This document shows positions 19,094 to 30,697 of a stretch of DNA of 64,000 nt, in pieces (positions within the stretch are counted from its first letter, which is position 1; each line of letters opens with the position of its first letter). Source of the DNA: Burkholderia thailandensis E264 (GTDB taxonomy: Bacteria; Pseudomonadota; Gammaproteobacteria; Burkholderiales; Burkholderiaceae); assembly GCF_000012365.1 (NCBI RefSeq), contig NC_007651.1, positions 372,001 through 436,000 on the forward strand, given 5' to 3'. The notes beneath the pieces are model-generated. The model saw only the letters and a program-made list of their open reading frames with translations. It did no database searches and was not told the origin of the DNA. The position numbers and the translations under genes were made by a program.

Positions 19094-19807
19094 ATGAAAC
19101 CGGATGATGCTGTCGTATTGGTGACGGGGGCGAATCGTGGCCTGGGGCGTGCGTTCGTCGAAGGGTTGAAGGCGGCCGGCGCGAAGAGGATCTATGCGGC
19201 CGCTCGGGACCCGGCGCGCGTGGCGACGCCGGGCGTGCAACCGGTGCGGCTCGACGTCACGCGCGCGGACGACGTCGCCGCCGCCGCACGCGATCTGCGC
19301 GACGTCAATCTGCTCGTCAACAACGCGGGCATCTACCGGACGGGATCGCTCGTCGCGGACGCGGACGGAGGCGGCCTGCAGGCGCAACTCGACACGAACT
19401 TCTTCGGCCTGCTCGCAATGGCGCGCGCGTTCGCGCCGGTGCTGCGCGACAACGGCGGCGGCGCGATCGTCAACGTGCTGTCGGTGCTGTCGTGGCTAGG
19501 CGTGCCGAACGCCGGCGCATACGGCATTTCGAAGGCCGCCGCATGGGCCGCGACGAACGCGATCCGCAACGAACTGCGCGAGCAGCGCACGCGCGTGCTC
19601 GCGCTGCATTCCGCGTACATCGATACCGATATGGTCGCGAGCGCGCGGGGCGTGCCGAAGAATCGTCCGGAGGATGTCGTCCGGCAGACGCTCGACGCGC
19701 TCGCGGCGGGCCGCGACGAAGTGCTCGTCGACGATTTGACGCGCGCCGTCAAGGCGGGGTTGTCGGCCGACCCGGCCGTCTACACGCAGCCGCCGATGGG
19801 CGCGTGA
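19094..19807 (+). CDS. Short-chain dehydrogenase/reductase next to marR
   Basis: A 237-residue classical SDR. It has VTGANRGLGRAF near residue 10, the DVNLLVNNAGIYRTG motif, catalytic serine region VLSVLSWLG, YGISKAAAWA and a HSAYIDTDM end. RLDVTRADD after the second strand and AARD suggest NADP(H) preference. The gene is divergent from marR with 268 bases between them, an arrangement usual for MarR-controlled detoxification or secondary-metabolism enzymes; the substrate is unknown. It converges on another SDR gene. Confidence 0.88.
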   Translation: MKPDDAVVLVTGANRGLGRAFVEGLKAAGAKRIYAAARDPARVATPGVQPVRLDVTRADDVAAAARDLRDVNLLVNNAGIYRTGSLVADADGGGLQAQLDTNFFGLLAMARAFAPVLRDNGGGAIVNVLSVLSWLGVPNAGAYGISKAAAWAATNAIRNELREQRTRVLALHSAYIDTDMVASARGVPKNRPEDVVRQTLDALAAGRDEVLVDDLTRAVKAGLSADPAVYTQPPMGA

Positions 19808-19837
19808 CGGGTCGATGAACGCCGCGCGCCGGCCGGC

Positions 19838-20617
19838 TCAGCCCGCCTTCGCCCTGGGCTTGCGGGGCGCCTTCTCGAACAGGCGATCGTACAGCCAGCG
19901 CGGCATTACGTGCAGCAGCTTCGCGACGACGCCCATCTGCCACGGAATCACGCGAAACGCGGCTTTCTGCGAGATCGCGAGCGCCGCGCGCTTCGCGAAG
20001 CGGTCCGCATCCATCAGGAACGGCATCGGATACGGGTTGTGCTCGGTCATCGGCGTGCGAATGTAGCCGGGCGCGATCGTCACGACCGCAACCTGCGCGG
20101 GCCGCAGCTCGACCCTCAGCGCCTCGAGATACTTGATCGCCGCGGCCTTCGACGCGCTGTACGCACCCGAGCCCGGCAGCCCGCGCACGCCGGCGACGCT
20201 CGCGATGCCGACGAGCGTGCCGCGCCGCGCGGCCGTCATCGGCGCGATGAACGGCTCGAACGTCGCGATCATCCCGTAGTAGTTGACATCCATGATCTCG
20301 CGGAACGCGTCGAGGTCGCCTTCGCCCGTGATCGCGCCCTTGCTGATGCCGGCGTTCGCGATCACGACGTCGGGGCACCCGTGCGCGGCAACGAAGCGCG
20401 ACGCGGCGAGCGCGAGCGCATCGGCGTCGCGCACGTCGGCCGGGTGGATCGAGATCGTGGCCTTGGGGAAGCGTTGCGCGAACTCGGCGAGCGCGTCGGC
20501 GCGCCGGGCGACGAGGCCGAGCGTCGCGCCGCGCCGCGCATATTCGGCGGCGAGCGCGAGCCCGAGCCCGCTGGACGCGCCGGTGATGAAGACCTTGAGC
20601 GGAGGAGGGGCGTTCAT
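19838..20617 (-). CDS. Short-chain dehydrogenase, last gene of the argS-SPOR-dsbA run
   Basis: A 259-residue SDR. It has FITGASSGLGLALAAEYARR at the N-terminus, PDVVIANAGISKG, the catalytic block GSGAYSASKAAAIKYLE and IAPGYIRTPMTEHNP. The C-terminus is longer than in minimal SDRs and amphipathic (GVVAKLLHVMPRWLYDRLFE), ending in a basic tail, as in membrane-associated SDRs that act on lipid substrates; this is inference. It starts 19 bases after dsbA and is presumably cotranscribed with it. Confidence 0.88.
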   Translation of the reverse strand: MNAPPPLKVFITGASSGLGLALAAEYARRGATLGLVARRADALAEFAQRFPKATISIHPADVRDADALALAASRFVAAHGCPDVVIANAGISKGAITGEGDLDAFREIMDVNYYGMIATFEPFIAPMTAARRGTLVGIASVAGVRGLPGSGAYSASKAAAIKYLEALRVELRPAQVAVVTIAPGYIRTPMTEHNPYPMPFLMDADRFAKRAALAISQKAAFRVIPWQMGVVAKLLHVMPRWLYDRLFEKAPRKPRAKAG

Positions 20618-20636
20618 GCCGGTGCGCGGGGCGAGA

Positions 20637-21275
20637 TTACAGCTTCTTGTCCTGCACTTGCTTGACGAGGAAGTCGAGCACTTGCGCGGTGCCTTCGAGG
20701 CTGTTCGTGTAGGCCGGGCCCGTCTTGTACTTGCCCTGGACGACGATCGTCGGCACGCCGTCGATGTTGTAGCTCTTCAGCAGCTCGGCCGATTGCTTCA
20801 CCTGGCCCTGCACGCTGAACGAGTTGTACGCGTCGAGGAACTTCTTCTTGTCGATGCCTTGCGTCGCGAGGAAGTCGGCCTGCGCCTGCGGCGTGAGCAG
20901 GTAGTTCTTCTCCTTGTGGATCGCGTTGAACACGGCGGGCGTGACCTTCTCGGAGATGCCGAGCGCCGCCAGCGCGTAGAACAGCTTCGAATGCGGGACG
21001 AAATCGTCGCGGAACGCCACCGGCACGCGCTTGAACGCGATCTTGTCGCCCTGCTTCTTCACCCATGCCTCGACCGTCGGCTCGAATTCGTAGCAGTGCG
21101 GGCAGCCGTACCAGAAGAACTCGATCACCTCGACCTTGCCGGCGGGCGCGGACACGGGCTGCGGCGACTTCATCACTTCGAAGTCCTTGCCGGCGACGGG
21201 CGCGGACGGCGACGCCTGCGCGAAGCCCGCGACAAGGCTCAGGGACAGGAACAGCGAGCTAAGCAGTTTTTTCAT
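20637..21275 (-). CDS. dsbA: Thiol:disulfide interchange protein DsbA
   Basis: A 212-residue periplasmic oxidant that introduces disulfides into exported proteins. It has a signal peptide (MKKLLSSLFLSLSLVAGFAQA), the thioredoxin-fold active site FFWYGCPHCYEF with C58-P-H-C61, an inserted helical domain (residues about 80-155), and the cis-proline loop NIDGVPTIVV. Within the gene run it follows the SPOR protein by 51 bases. DsbA of related Burkholderia is needed for folding of secreted factors; here that is only inherited knowledge. Confidence 0.96.
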   Translation of the reverse strand: MKKLLSSLFLSLSLVAGFAQASPSAPVAGKDFEVMKSPQPVSAPAGKVEVIEFFWYGCPHCYEFEPTVEAWVKKQGDKIAFKRVPVAFRDDFVPHSKLFYALAALGISEKVTPAVFNAIHKEKNYLLTPQAQADFLATQGIDKKKFLDAYNSFSVQGQVKQSAELLKSYNIDGVPTIVVQGKYKTGPAYTNSLEGTAQVLDFLVKQVQDKKL

Positions 21276-21326
21276 GTTCGAACGTTCAATCGGTTGCGTG
21301 GTAACGAAGTCGGATGACGGTGCGGC

Positions 21327-22175
21327 TTACTGCTTCGTAAAGCGGATCACAGCGGTATCGACTCCCGCATCGGACAGCCGTTGACGCGCGGAGTTCATGT
21401 CCTCGAATTTCGAGAACGGTCCAATCCGCACGCGGAAGTAGGTGACGCCGCTCACGTCGCGCTTGGACACCTTCGATTCGAAGCCCTGGAAGCCGAGGCG
21501 CGCGCGCTGCTGCTCGGCATCCGCCTCGGTCTTGTACGCGCCCACTTGCAGGAAGTAGCCGGTGTTCGTGTCGGCGCTCGGGGTCGGCTTCGCGGCGGCC
21601 GTCGTCGCCGACGACGCGCCCTTCGGCGCCTGCGCCGTTTTCGGCGGCGTCGCGGCTGCGCTCGCCTGCGCGTTGTTGTTCGCGGCGTGCGGCGCCGAGC
21701 TGCCGTTCGCGGCCGTCTGCGGCTTCTTCGCCGGCGGCGGCGTGAGATCGGCGGGTTTCGGCGCGACGGCGACGCCGTTGTCCGCGGCGTTGTTCGACGC
21801 GCTCGACGAGCCGTTGCCGTTGTTGTTCGACGACGGCACCTCGACGATCTGCGGCTCGGGCAGCAGCGGCGGCTGGCTCGGGTTCGCGGCCTGGCCGGGC
21901 GCCGTGTTGGGCGGCGCGGGCTGCGCGGCCTGCGGCGTCACCGGCTGGCCGGGCGTCTTGCCCTGCAGCGCGCGGTTCGGGTCGAACTGCTGCGGCTGGC
22001 TCGCGTTGTTGTCGGCGGGCGGCGCGACCTTCGACACGAACGGCGACGGCGCGCGGGTGATGTAGAGCGCCACCACTACCGCGATGGCCAGGCCGACGAT
22101 GAGGCCCAGCACGATACCAAGAAATGTTCCTCCGGCTTGTTTCGATTGCTTCGACGTGCGGCGTGGTTTTGCCAT
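21327..22175 (-). CDS. SPOR domain cell-envelope protein (FtsN-like layout)
   Basis: A 282-residue bitopic membrane protein. It has a short basic cytoplasmic N-terminus (KPRRTSKQSK), one transmembrane helix (about residues 18-40, FLGIVLGLIVGLAIAVVVAL), a long Ala/Pro/Asn/Gln-rich periplasmic linker (about 45-205), and a C-terminal SPOR domain (GYFLQVGAYKTEADAEQQRA to the end). SPOR domains bind denuded septal peptidoglycan, so a role in cell division or septal wall turnover is likely. It lies between argS and dsbA. It resembles FtsN in layout, but I cannot show it is FtsN. Confidence 0.88.
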   Translation of the reverse strand: MAKPRRTSKQSKQAGGTFLGIVLGLIVGLAIAVVVALYITRAPSPFVSKVAPPADNNASQPQQFDPNRALQGKTPGQPVTPQAAQPAPPNTAPGQAANPSQPPLLPEPQIVEVPSSNNNGNGSSSASNNAADNGVAVAPKPADLTPPPAKKPQTAANGSSAPHAANNNAQASAAATPPKTAQAPKGASSATTAAAKPTPSADTNTGYFLQVGAYKTEADAEQQRARLGFQGFESKVSKRDVSGVTYFRVRIGPFSKFEDMNSARQRLSDAGVDTAVIRFTKQ

Positions 22176-22209
22176 TGCTTGAGTCACCTGCGAAAGATTT
22201 CGTGAAACA

Positions 22210-22237
22210 GCCGCGGCGCGCTGCGCTGCGCCGCGGC
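22210..22237. repeat. 10-bp inverted repeat between argS and the SPOR gene
   Basis: GCCGCGGCGC and GCGCCGCGGC flank an 8-base loop. On the minus strand it is followed by TGTTTCAC, too poor in T for a confident terminator; it could attenuate read-through from argS. Confidence 0.4.
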
Positions 22238-22258
22238 GCTTGGCCGACGGTCCCGGCG

Positions 22259-24043
22259 TTACATCTTGCTGGGCGCGGACACGCCGAGCATCGCGAGACC
22301 GTTTTCGAGCACCTGGCGTGTCGCCGCGAGTAGCGCGATGCGCGCGGTGCGCGGCGCTTCTTCGTCGACGAGAACGCGCTCCGCATTGTAGAACGAGTGA
22401 AACTCGCTCGCGAGCTCGCGCAGGTAGAACGCGACCGCGTGCGGCGCGAGTTCGTTCGCCGCGTGCGCGAGCACGTCCGGATACTCGGCGAGCTTCTGCA
22501 TCAGCGCCATCGCCTGCTTGCTGTCGAGCGGCGACAGGTCGGCGCCCGGCAACAGCGCGTCGGTCGCGCCGTAGCGCGATTTCCATTCGTTGAGCACCGA
22601 GCAGATCCGCGCGTGCGCGTACTGCACGTAGTAGACCGGGTTCTCGTCGTTCTGTTTCAGCGCGAGATCGATGTCGAACACGAACTCGGTGTCCGCCTTG
22701 CGGGAAATCAGGAAGAAGCGCACCGCGTCGCGCCCGCGCGTGATGGTCGCCTCGTCGAGCAGCTCGGGCGAGACTTCCGAGCCCGGCGTCGCGCCGCCGG
22801 ACCATTCGATCAGGTCGCGCACCGTCACGTAGCTGCCCGCGCGCTTCGAGATCTTCACTTCCTGGCCGTCGCGCATCACCGTGACCATCTTGTGCAGCAC
22901 GTAGTCGGGGTAGCCCTTCGGAATTCCGATGTGCAGCCCCTGCAGGCCCGCGCGCACGCGCGCGATCGTGCCGTGGTGGTCCGAGCCCTGGATGTTGATG
23001 ACCTTCGTGAAGCCGCGCTCCCACTTCGTCACGTGGTACGCGACGTCCGGCACGAAGTACGTGTACGTGCCGTCCGTCTTGCGCATCACACGATCCTTGT
23101 CGTCGCCCTCGTCGGTCGTGCGCAGCCACAGCGCGCCTTCCTGCTCGTAGGTCATGCCGGCCGCGATCAGCGCGTCGACCGTTTTCTCGACGCGGCCTTC
23201 CGTGTAGAGCGACGATTCCAGATAGTACTGGTCGAACTTCACGCCGAACGCCTTCAGGTCCATGTCCTGTTCGCGGCGCAGGTACGCGACCGCGAACTTG
23301 CGGATCGCCTCGAGATCATCGGCGTCGCGCTTGCCCGTCACCGGCTCGCCGTCGCTCGCCGCGACCGTCTCGCCGTTCAGGTAGTCGCGCGCGATGTCGG
23401 CGATGTACTCGCCGTTGTATGCGGCCTCCGGCCAGCCGGCGTCGCCGGGCTTGAGGCCGCGCGCGCGCGCCTGCGTCGAGATCGCGAGATTGCCGATCTG
23501 CACGCCCGCGTCGTTGTAGTAGAACTCGCGGTGCACCGCGTAGCCCTGGCTCGCGAGCACGTTCGCGAGCGCGTCGCCGAGCGCGGCCTGCCGGCCGTGG
23601 CCGACGTGCAGCGGGCCCGTCGGGTTCGCGGACACGAATTCGAGCAGCACGCGCTTGCCGTGTTCGCGCTCGGACGCGCCGAACGCGCGGCCTTGCGCGA
23701 ACACCGCGCCGATCACCGCCTGCTTCGACGCGGGCGTGAGGCGCAGGTTGATGAAGCCGGGGCCGGCGATCTCGGCCGCGTCGACGAGGCCCGCCGCCGC
23801 GGGCTGCGCGGTGAGCGCGGCGACGATCCGCTCGGCGAGCTGGCGCGGATTCGCGCCAAGCGGCTTCGCGAGCTGCAGCGCGACGTTGCACGCGACGTCG
23901 CCGTGCGCGGCGACCTTCGGGCGCTCGAGCGCGATCGCGGGGAGGACGAACGCGGCGTCGGCGTCGCCTTTCGACGCCTGGACGACCTGCTTCACGCTGT
24001 TTTCGAGCAGGGTTTCGAGAGTATGTTTTTGAGCAGGCAGCAT
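22259..24043 (-). CDS. argS: Arginyl-tRNA synthetase
   Basis: A 594-residue class I synthetase that charges tRNA-Arg. It has the N-terminal Add1 domain (about 1-110), the HIGH-type motif [18 protein letters not shown], the YYNDAG block, the class I KMSKS-like loop [12 protein letters not shown] (a degenerate form normal for ArgS) and a C-terminal anticodon-binding domain ([17 protein letters not shown] to the end, DALR type). The length is as expected. It heads a minus-strand run that continues with the SPOR protein, dsbA and an SDR. Confidence 0.97.
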   Translation of the reverse strand: MLPAQKHTLETLLENSVKQVVQASKGDADAAFVLPAIALERPKVAAHGDVACNVALQLAKPLGANPRQLAERIVAALTAQPAAAGLVDAAEIAGPGFINLRLTPASKQAVIGAVFAQGRAFGASEREHGKRVLLEFVSANPTGPLHVGHGRQAALGDALANVLASQGYAVHREFYYNDAGVQIGNLAISTQARARGLKPGDAGWPEAAYNGEYIADIARDYLNGETVAASDGEPVTGKRDADDLEAIRKFAVAYLRREQDMDLKAFGVKFDQYYLESSLYTEGRVEKTVDALIAAGMTYEQEGALWLRTTDEGDDKDRVMRKTDGTYTYFVPDVAYHVTKWERGFTKVINIQGSDHHGTIARVRAGLQGLHIGIPKGYPDYVLHKMVTVMRDGQEVKISKRAGSYVTVRDLIEWSGGATPGSEVSPELLDEATITRGRDAVRFFLISRKADTEFVFDIDLALKQNDENPVYYVQYAHARICSVLNEWKSRYGATDALLPGADLSPLDSKQAMALMQKLAEYPDVLAHAANELAPHAVAFYLRELASEFHSFYNAERVLVDEEAPRTARIALLAATRQVLENGLAMLGVSAPSKM

Positions 24044-24125
24044 GCTGGTCGAGGATATCGTTGGCGGCGGCCCGCGTGGCCGGGGCGCCGTCGCGCCGCA
24101 GGGCGCGCGTTTCAGGGATCGCTGA

Positions 24126-24145
24126 ATTTTAACAGGTGCTAATAT
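24126..24145. promoter_or_regulatory. Back-to-back extended -10 elements for argS and the DUF1840 gene
   Basis: On the minus strand TGTTAAAAT (24126-24134) faces argS. On the plus strand TGCTAATAT (24137-24145) faces the DUF1840 gene. Both have the TGn extension before the -10 hexamer, and neither has a good -35 box, which fits extended -10 promoters. Confidence 0.45.
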
Positions 24146-24245
24146 GCCGCTCAGGTGCTAAGCGCCCCCGACGTTTGTTCAGCGCGCCGGCCGGGCGTCC
24201 GTCGCGGACGTACGGCGAGCACAACAAGATGAAAAGGGAATTGTC

Positions 24246-24569
24246 ATGATTACGTTCAAAAGCAAGGCGGCACAGGATCTGGATGTGCTGAAGGATTTCG
24301 CGGTCTACGTGCTCGGCCTCGTCGGCAAGCAGCTCGGCGAGCGCGGCGTGATCACGTCCGACGAGCTCGACGGCGCGATCGCGAAGCTCGAAGACGCGGT
24401 CAACCAGGCGAAGCAGGCGCGGGCCGAGCATGCCGGCCACTTCCATGAAGACGAGCCCGACCATGCGCACCACGAAGTGCCGCCGAGCCTCGCGCAACGC
24501 GTCGCGCCGTTTCTCACGATGCTGCGCGAAGCGAAGGCGCAGAACGCCGATATCCACTGGGGCTTCTGA
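24246..24569 (+). CDS. DUF1840 family protein
   Basis: A 107-residue cytosolic protein beginning MITFKSKAAQDLDVLKDFA, with a His/Glu-rich centre (HFHEDEPDHAHHE, about residues 64-76) and ending APFLTMLREAKAQNADIHWGF. This matches the DUF1840 family, common in Burkholderiales and without known function. The clustered histidines suggest metal binding, but that is speculation. AAGGGAA lies 6 bases before the ATG. It is divergent from argS and ends at a good terminator. Confidence 0.88.
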   Translation: MITFKSKAAQDLDVLKDFAVYVLGLVGKQLGERGVITSDELDGAIAKLEDAVNQAKQARAEHAGHFHEDEPDHAHHEVPPSLAQRVAPFLTMLREAKAQNADIHWGF

Positions 24570-24597
24570 GCGCCGTTCGTCGGCTCTCAGGCACCCG

Positions 24598-24623
24598 AAA
24601 AGCCCGCATCGCGCGGGCTTTTT
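24598..24623 (+). terminator. Rho-independent terminator after the DUF1840 gene
   Basis: AGCCCGC (24601-24607) pairs with GCGGGCT (24613-24619) around a 5-base loop, flanked by A residues before and T residues after. It lies between convergent genes and probably serves DUF1840, perhaps also metH from the other side. Confidence 0.85.
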
Positions 24624-24815
24624 GCATTTTGTGGGCAGGGGCGGCGAGGCGGCCGGCGCTCGGGTGCGTAGCGATGGGCGCGCCGCCTCGTTGTGAATGG
24701 CGGCCGGCGGCGCCTGGCCGTCGTCGCCATCGGCGGTTCCGGCTCCGGCTCCGGGCGAGCCCCGCCGCCGGCCCCGGCGCATGCCGTCGCACGGCCGCCG
24801 CGCGCGCACTGTCCG

Positions 24816-27533
<2,718 letters not shown>

Positions 27534-27578
27534 GGCGGTGCGTGCGTATTCGGGTTGGAGTGGGGAGGGCGGCGCGCG

Positions 27579-28655
27579 TCAGGCGGCTTCGCTGTACTGG
27601 CTCGGCCAGCGGCGCGGCTTGACCTCGGCGAGCGCCTTCGCGATCGCCGCGATGTGTTCGGGCGTCGTGCCGCAGCAGCCGCCCGCGACGTTCACGAGGC
27701 CCGCCTGCGCGAATTCCTTCAACAGGCCCGACGTCACGTCGGGCGTCTCGTCGAAGCCGGTGTCGCTCATCGGGTTCGGCAGGCCGGCGTTCGGATAGCA
27801 CGACACGTAGGTGTCGCACAGCTTCGCGAGCTCGGCGATGTACGGGCGCATCAGCGCCGCGCCGAGCGCGCAGTTCAGGCCGAACGTGAGCGGCCTCGCG
27901 TGGCGCAGCGAATTCCAGAACGCCTCGACCGTCTGGCCGGACAGGATGCGCCCGGACGCATCGGTGACGGTGCCCGAGATCATGATCGGCAGCCGTTCGC
28001 CGGTGTCCTCGAACAACTGGTCGAGCGCGAAGAGCGCGGCCTTCGCGTTCAGCGTGTCGAAGATCGTCTCGACGAGGAACAGATCGACGCCGCCGTCGAG
28101 GAGCGCCTTCGCCTGCGTGTAGTACGCGTCGCGCAGCTCGTCGAACGTGACGTTGCGCGCGCCCGGGTCGTTCACGTCGGGCGAGATGCTCGCCGTCTTC
28201 GGCGTCGGCCCGATCGCGCCCGCGACGAAGCGCGGCTTGTCGGGCGTCGCGTATTTGGCGGCCGATTCGCGCGCGAGCGTGGCCGACGCGACGTTCATCT
28301 CGACGGCAAGGTCTTCCATTCCGTAGTCGGCCTGCGCGACGGCCGTCGCGCCGAACGTGTTCGTCTCGACGATGTCGGCGCCGGCGGCGAAGTACTGGTC
28401 GTGGATCTCGCGGATGATCTGCGGCTGCGTGATCGACAAGAGCTCGTTGTTGCCCTTCACGTCGCGCGGAAAATCCTTGAAGCGCTCGCTGCGATACGCG
28501 GCCTCGTCGAGCTTGTAGCGCTGGATCATCGTGCCCATCGCGCCGTCGAGGATCAGGATGCGCTGCTGGAGCAGCCGCGGCAGCGCCGCGCCGCGCGTGT
28601 ACGACGCGGCGAGGGCGGAGGGGGCGGAAGGCGCGATCGGCTTGGGCTCGGACAT
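27579..28655 (-). CDS. metH: Methionine synthase homocysteine-binding module (N-terminal part of split MetH)
   Basis: A 358-residue homocysteine S-methyltransferase domain. It starts the family pattern with [19 protein letters not shown], then [11 protein letters not shown] and [11 protein letters not shown]. Three zinc cysteines are visible in TFGLNCALG and [13 protein letters not shown]. In most MetH proteins this domain is the first 350 residues of a 1,230-residue chain; here it ends with its own stop and the next gene supplies the rest. Both reading frames are intact with no frameshift signal, so it is a real two-gene arrangement and not a sequencing error. I see no cobalamin or SAH riboswitch upstream. 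Confidence 0.94.
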   Translation of the reverse strand: MSEPKPIAPSAPSALAASYTRGAALPRLLQQRILILDGAMGTMIQRYKLDEAAYRSERFKDFPRDVKGNNELLSITQPQIIREIHDQYFAAGADIVETNTFGATAVAQADYGMEDLAVEMNVASATLARESAAKYATPDKPRFVAGAIGPTPKTASISPDVNDPGARNVTFDELRDAYYTQAKALLDGGVDLFLVETIFDTLNAKAALFALDQLFEDTGERLPIMISGTVTDASGRILSGQTVEAFWNSLRHARPLTFGLNCALGAALMRPYIAELAKLCDTYVSCYPNAGLPNPMSDTGFDETPDVTSGLLKEFAQAGLVNVAGGCCGTTPEHIAAIAKALAEVKPRRWPSQYSEAA

Positions 28656-28685
28656 GGCGGATTACCGGCGAATCGGAAAGCCGTC

Positions 28686-28691
28686 ATTGTA
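28686..28691 (-). promoter_or_regulatory. Candidate -10 box of metH
   Basis: Minus-strand TACAAT about 31 bases before the ATG at 28655. The -35 region is poor. A weak call. Confidence 0.35.
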
Positions 28692-28730
28692 GCCGCTGCT
28701 TCCGTCGTACGTGAGGCGGCCGCGCGTGGA

Positions 28731-28765
28731 CAAACGAAGCCCCCGCGCGGCGGCCGGGCGGGGGC
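28731..28765 (-). terminator. Possible terminator between the DUF3567 gene and metH
   Basis: GCCCCCGC (28739-28746) and GCGGGGGC (28758-28765) form an 8-bp stem with an 11-base loop. On the minus strand it is followed by TTCGTTTGTCC, a weak U-rich tail. It would separate the DUF3567 transcript from metH. Confidence 0.45.
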
Positions 28766-28847
28766 GGACTGGAGTGCGCCGGATCGCGTCGGGCGGCGGC
28801 GCTGTCGCGGACCCGCGGGTCCGGCAGGCGGCCGCCTCGGCGCGATG

Positions 28848-29105
28848 TCAGTGGAGAACGACGGGTTGCGTCATCAGGCTGTCGAACTGTCCGAGGAATT
28901 CGTCGACCTCGTCGAGCGACGGCTCGGCCTGGATCAACTGCTTCACGTGCTCGCGAAAGCGCGCGGCGAGTTCGCCGTCGATGAAGATTTCGCGCTGCGC
29001 GTTCTTGTCGACGATTTCGTAGCCACCCGAGTTCATCGCGTGGTGGCCGTCCTGCGGCGGAAATTCGACGACGCAGTAGTTGGGGCTGTTGTAGATCATT
29101 TGCAT
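28848..29105 (-). CDS. DUF3567 family small protein
   Basis: An 85-residue cytosolic protein. It begins MQMIYNSPNYCVVEFPP, then HHAMNSGGYEIVDKNAQREIF, and an acidic end DEVDEFLGQFDSLM. This matches DUF3567, a small family I know from Burkholderiales, without assigned function. The start at 29105 is set by GAGGAGT about 6 bases upstream; the longer frame has no ribosome binding site. It precedes metH on the same strand. Confidence 0.82.
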   Translation of the reverse strand: MQMIYNSPNYCVVEFPPQDGHHAMNSGGYEIVDKNAQREIFIDGELAARFREHVKQLIQAEPSLDEVDEFLGQFDSLMTQPVVLH

Positions 29106-29289
29106 GGCGGCACTCCTCTTTGCTGTGGCTTTCGGCCTCGTTGCCCCGTAAGTGGGGCAGACCGAGCCGGTTTCAAGGGGTTGGCGCTGCACGCCGGTCG
29201 TTTTTACACATGGCGTATCGGTTGGATGCCGATGACCTTAAAACGTTTCCGATTCTCCTCCGGTGGACGAAAGTTGATGTCAAAGATTG

Positions 29290-30621
29290 TCAAGGTTGGA
29301 TTCGCCCGGGAGGGGCCGGTGGCGGGAGCGGCGGCGCGTCGGTCTTGTCGGTCGAATTTACCGATTCGTCTGCGTCGAGCGGCGCGCCGGGCGCGGGCGT
29401 CGTTGATTCGGACGCCCGCGCGGACGCCGCGCCGGCGTCGCCTCCCGCGCGGCCGTTGCCGTCCGCGTCCGCGTGCGCGCGCTCGCCCGTCGCGTCGCTT
29501 GCGTTCGTGCGCCGGTGCAGCAGCAACTCGATCTGCGCGCCGTTCGGCTCCGTCTGAACCATCCGCACGGGCAGCCAGCCGAGCGACGGCGCGAGCCAGA
29601 TGTCGATGCGGCGCGCGTCGCCTGCGCGGCGCGGCAGTCGCATGAAATGTCGGGTATCGAGCGAGCCCATGCCCGTCGAGATCGTTTCGTCGCCGATCGT
29701 CGTGATCGGCCATGTCTCGCCGCTGTCGCGATCGACGACGAAGAACTCGCGCGTGACGCCCGGGCGGTAGGCGTCGGGATCGCCGCCGACGAGGCCCGCG
29801 AGTTGCATCAGCATGCTGAAGCGGTCCTGCGCGCCGTCGGGCAGCGCGAGCGAATTCGGCGTGCCGGTGAACACGATTTGCTTCGTCTGCCGATTGAAGA
29901 TCGCGAAGTCGGACGGCCGCCGGCCGCGCGTCTCGACGTAGCGGGCGGGCGCGATGCCGAACGCGTCGACGCGGCCGCGGCTTTCGTACGTGTACGGGCC
30001 GACGAACGGCACGGGCATCGATACGTACAGCGAATAGCCGCTGCCGTCGGTGCGCCAGTGAATCGTGCCCGGCATGTTCTGCATGCCGTTGTAGAACGTG
30101 TCGTACTGCAGGTTGGCGGACGGCGGCAGCGCGAACTTGACGCCCTTCGACGCATCGCCCGGCGGCGCGGCCGCGCCTGCGCCCGCCGCGCCGGCCGCCG
30201 CGCCTCCTGTTGCCTCGCTCGTCGCCCCGGCCGTCGCGGCGCTCGCCGGCTCGGCCGCGGAAGCGGCGGCGGGCGATTCGATGGGAGATTCGGCGGCGCT
30301 CAATACGGGCTGCGAAGCGCGCGGCGCACGGGCGCGCGGCATGGGAGCGTGCGCAGGCGCCGCGCGCTTCTGCGCGGCCTGCGGCCGGCCGGCGGCGGGC
30401 TTCACGGGCGCGGGCGCGCGCGCGATCGGCTGCGGTTTCAGCAGTTCGACCTGAACCGGCACGTTGTCGGGTTCGACGGGCTCGAACGGCTCGCGAAACC
30501 GCACGAGCCACAGCGCGGCGAGCCAGTGCAGCGCGAGCACGAGCGCGAGCGCGAACGCCGCGCGCCGCACGCGACGCGGCGCGATGCGCGGGTTCGACGA
30601 GACGATGGACGACGACGGCAT
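29290..30621 (-). CDS. DUF3108 domain envelope protein
   Basis: A 443-residue protein. It has a basic N-terminus, one membrane segment (AAFALALVLALHWLAALWLV, about residues 21-40), a long Ala/Pro-rich linker (about 50-160), then a beta-rich DUF3108 domain (LQYDTFYNGMQNMPGTIHW, GRVDAFGIAPARYVETRGR, DRFSMLMQLAGLV, DIWLAPSLGWLPVRM). The last 80 residues are low complexity. The linker resembles a TonB-type spacer, suggesting it spans the periplasm. DUF3108 proteins are predicted to be envelope proteins of unknown role. Start 30621 is the first ATG giving the membrane anchor. It is close to the iclR gene end (77 bases). Confidence 0.8.
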   Translation of the reverse strand: MPSSSIVSSNPRIAPRRVRRAAFALALVLALHWLAALWLVRFREPFEPVEPDNVPVQVELLKPQPIARAPAPVKPAAGRPQAAQKRAAPAHAPMPRARAPRASQPVLSAAESPIESPAAASAAEPASAATAGATSEATGGAAAGAAGAGAAAPPGDASKGVKFALPPSANLQYDTFYNGMQNMPGTIHWRTDGSGYSLYVSMPVPFVGPYTYESRGRVDAFGIAPARYVETRGRRPSDFAIFNRQTKQIVFTGTPNSLALPDGAQDRFSMLMQLAGLVGGDPDAYRPGVTREFFVVDRDSGETWPITTIGDETISTGMGSLDTRHFMRLPRRAGDARRIDIWLAPSLGWLPVRMVQTEPNGAQIELLLHRRTNASDATGERAHADADGNGRAGGDAGAASARASESTTPAPGAPLDADESVNSTDKTDAPPLPPPAPPGRIQP

Positions 30622-30697
30622 CAGGAGCGGGCGAGCCTCTCGAACGGCGACGAAACGGGGCGCGCGCGTCGCGCGGCCCGGGATGCGGCGGCGCCCG

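Noticed and set aside
28656..28847. Possible cobalamin or SAH riboswitch ahead of metH
   Set aside because: I looked for the B12 box and for the conserved SAH riboswitch core on the minus strand and found neither. The only structure is a GC-rich hairpin.
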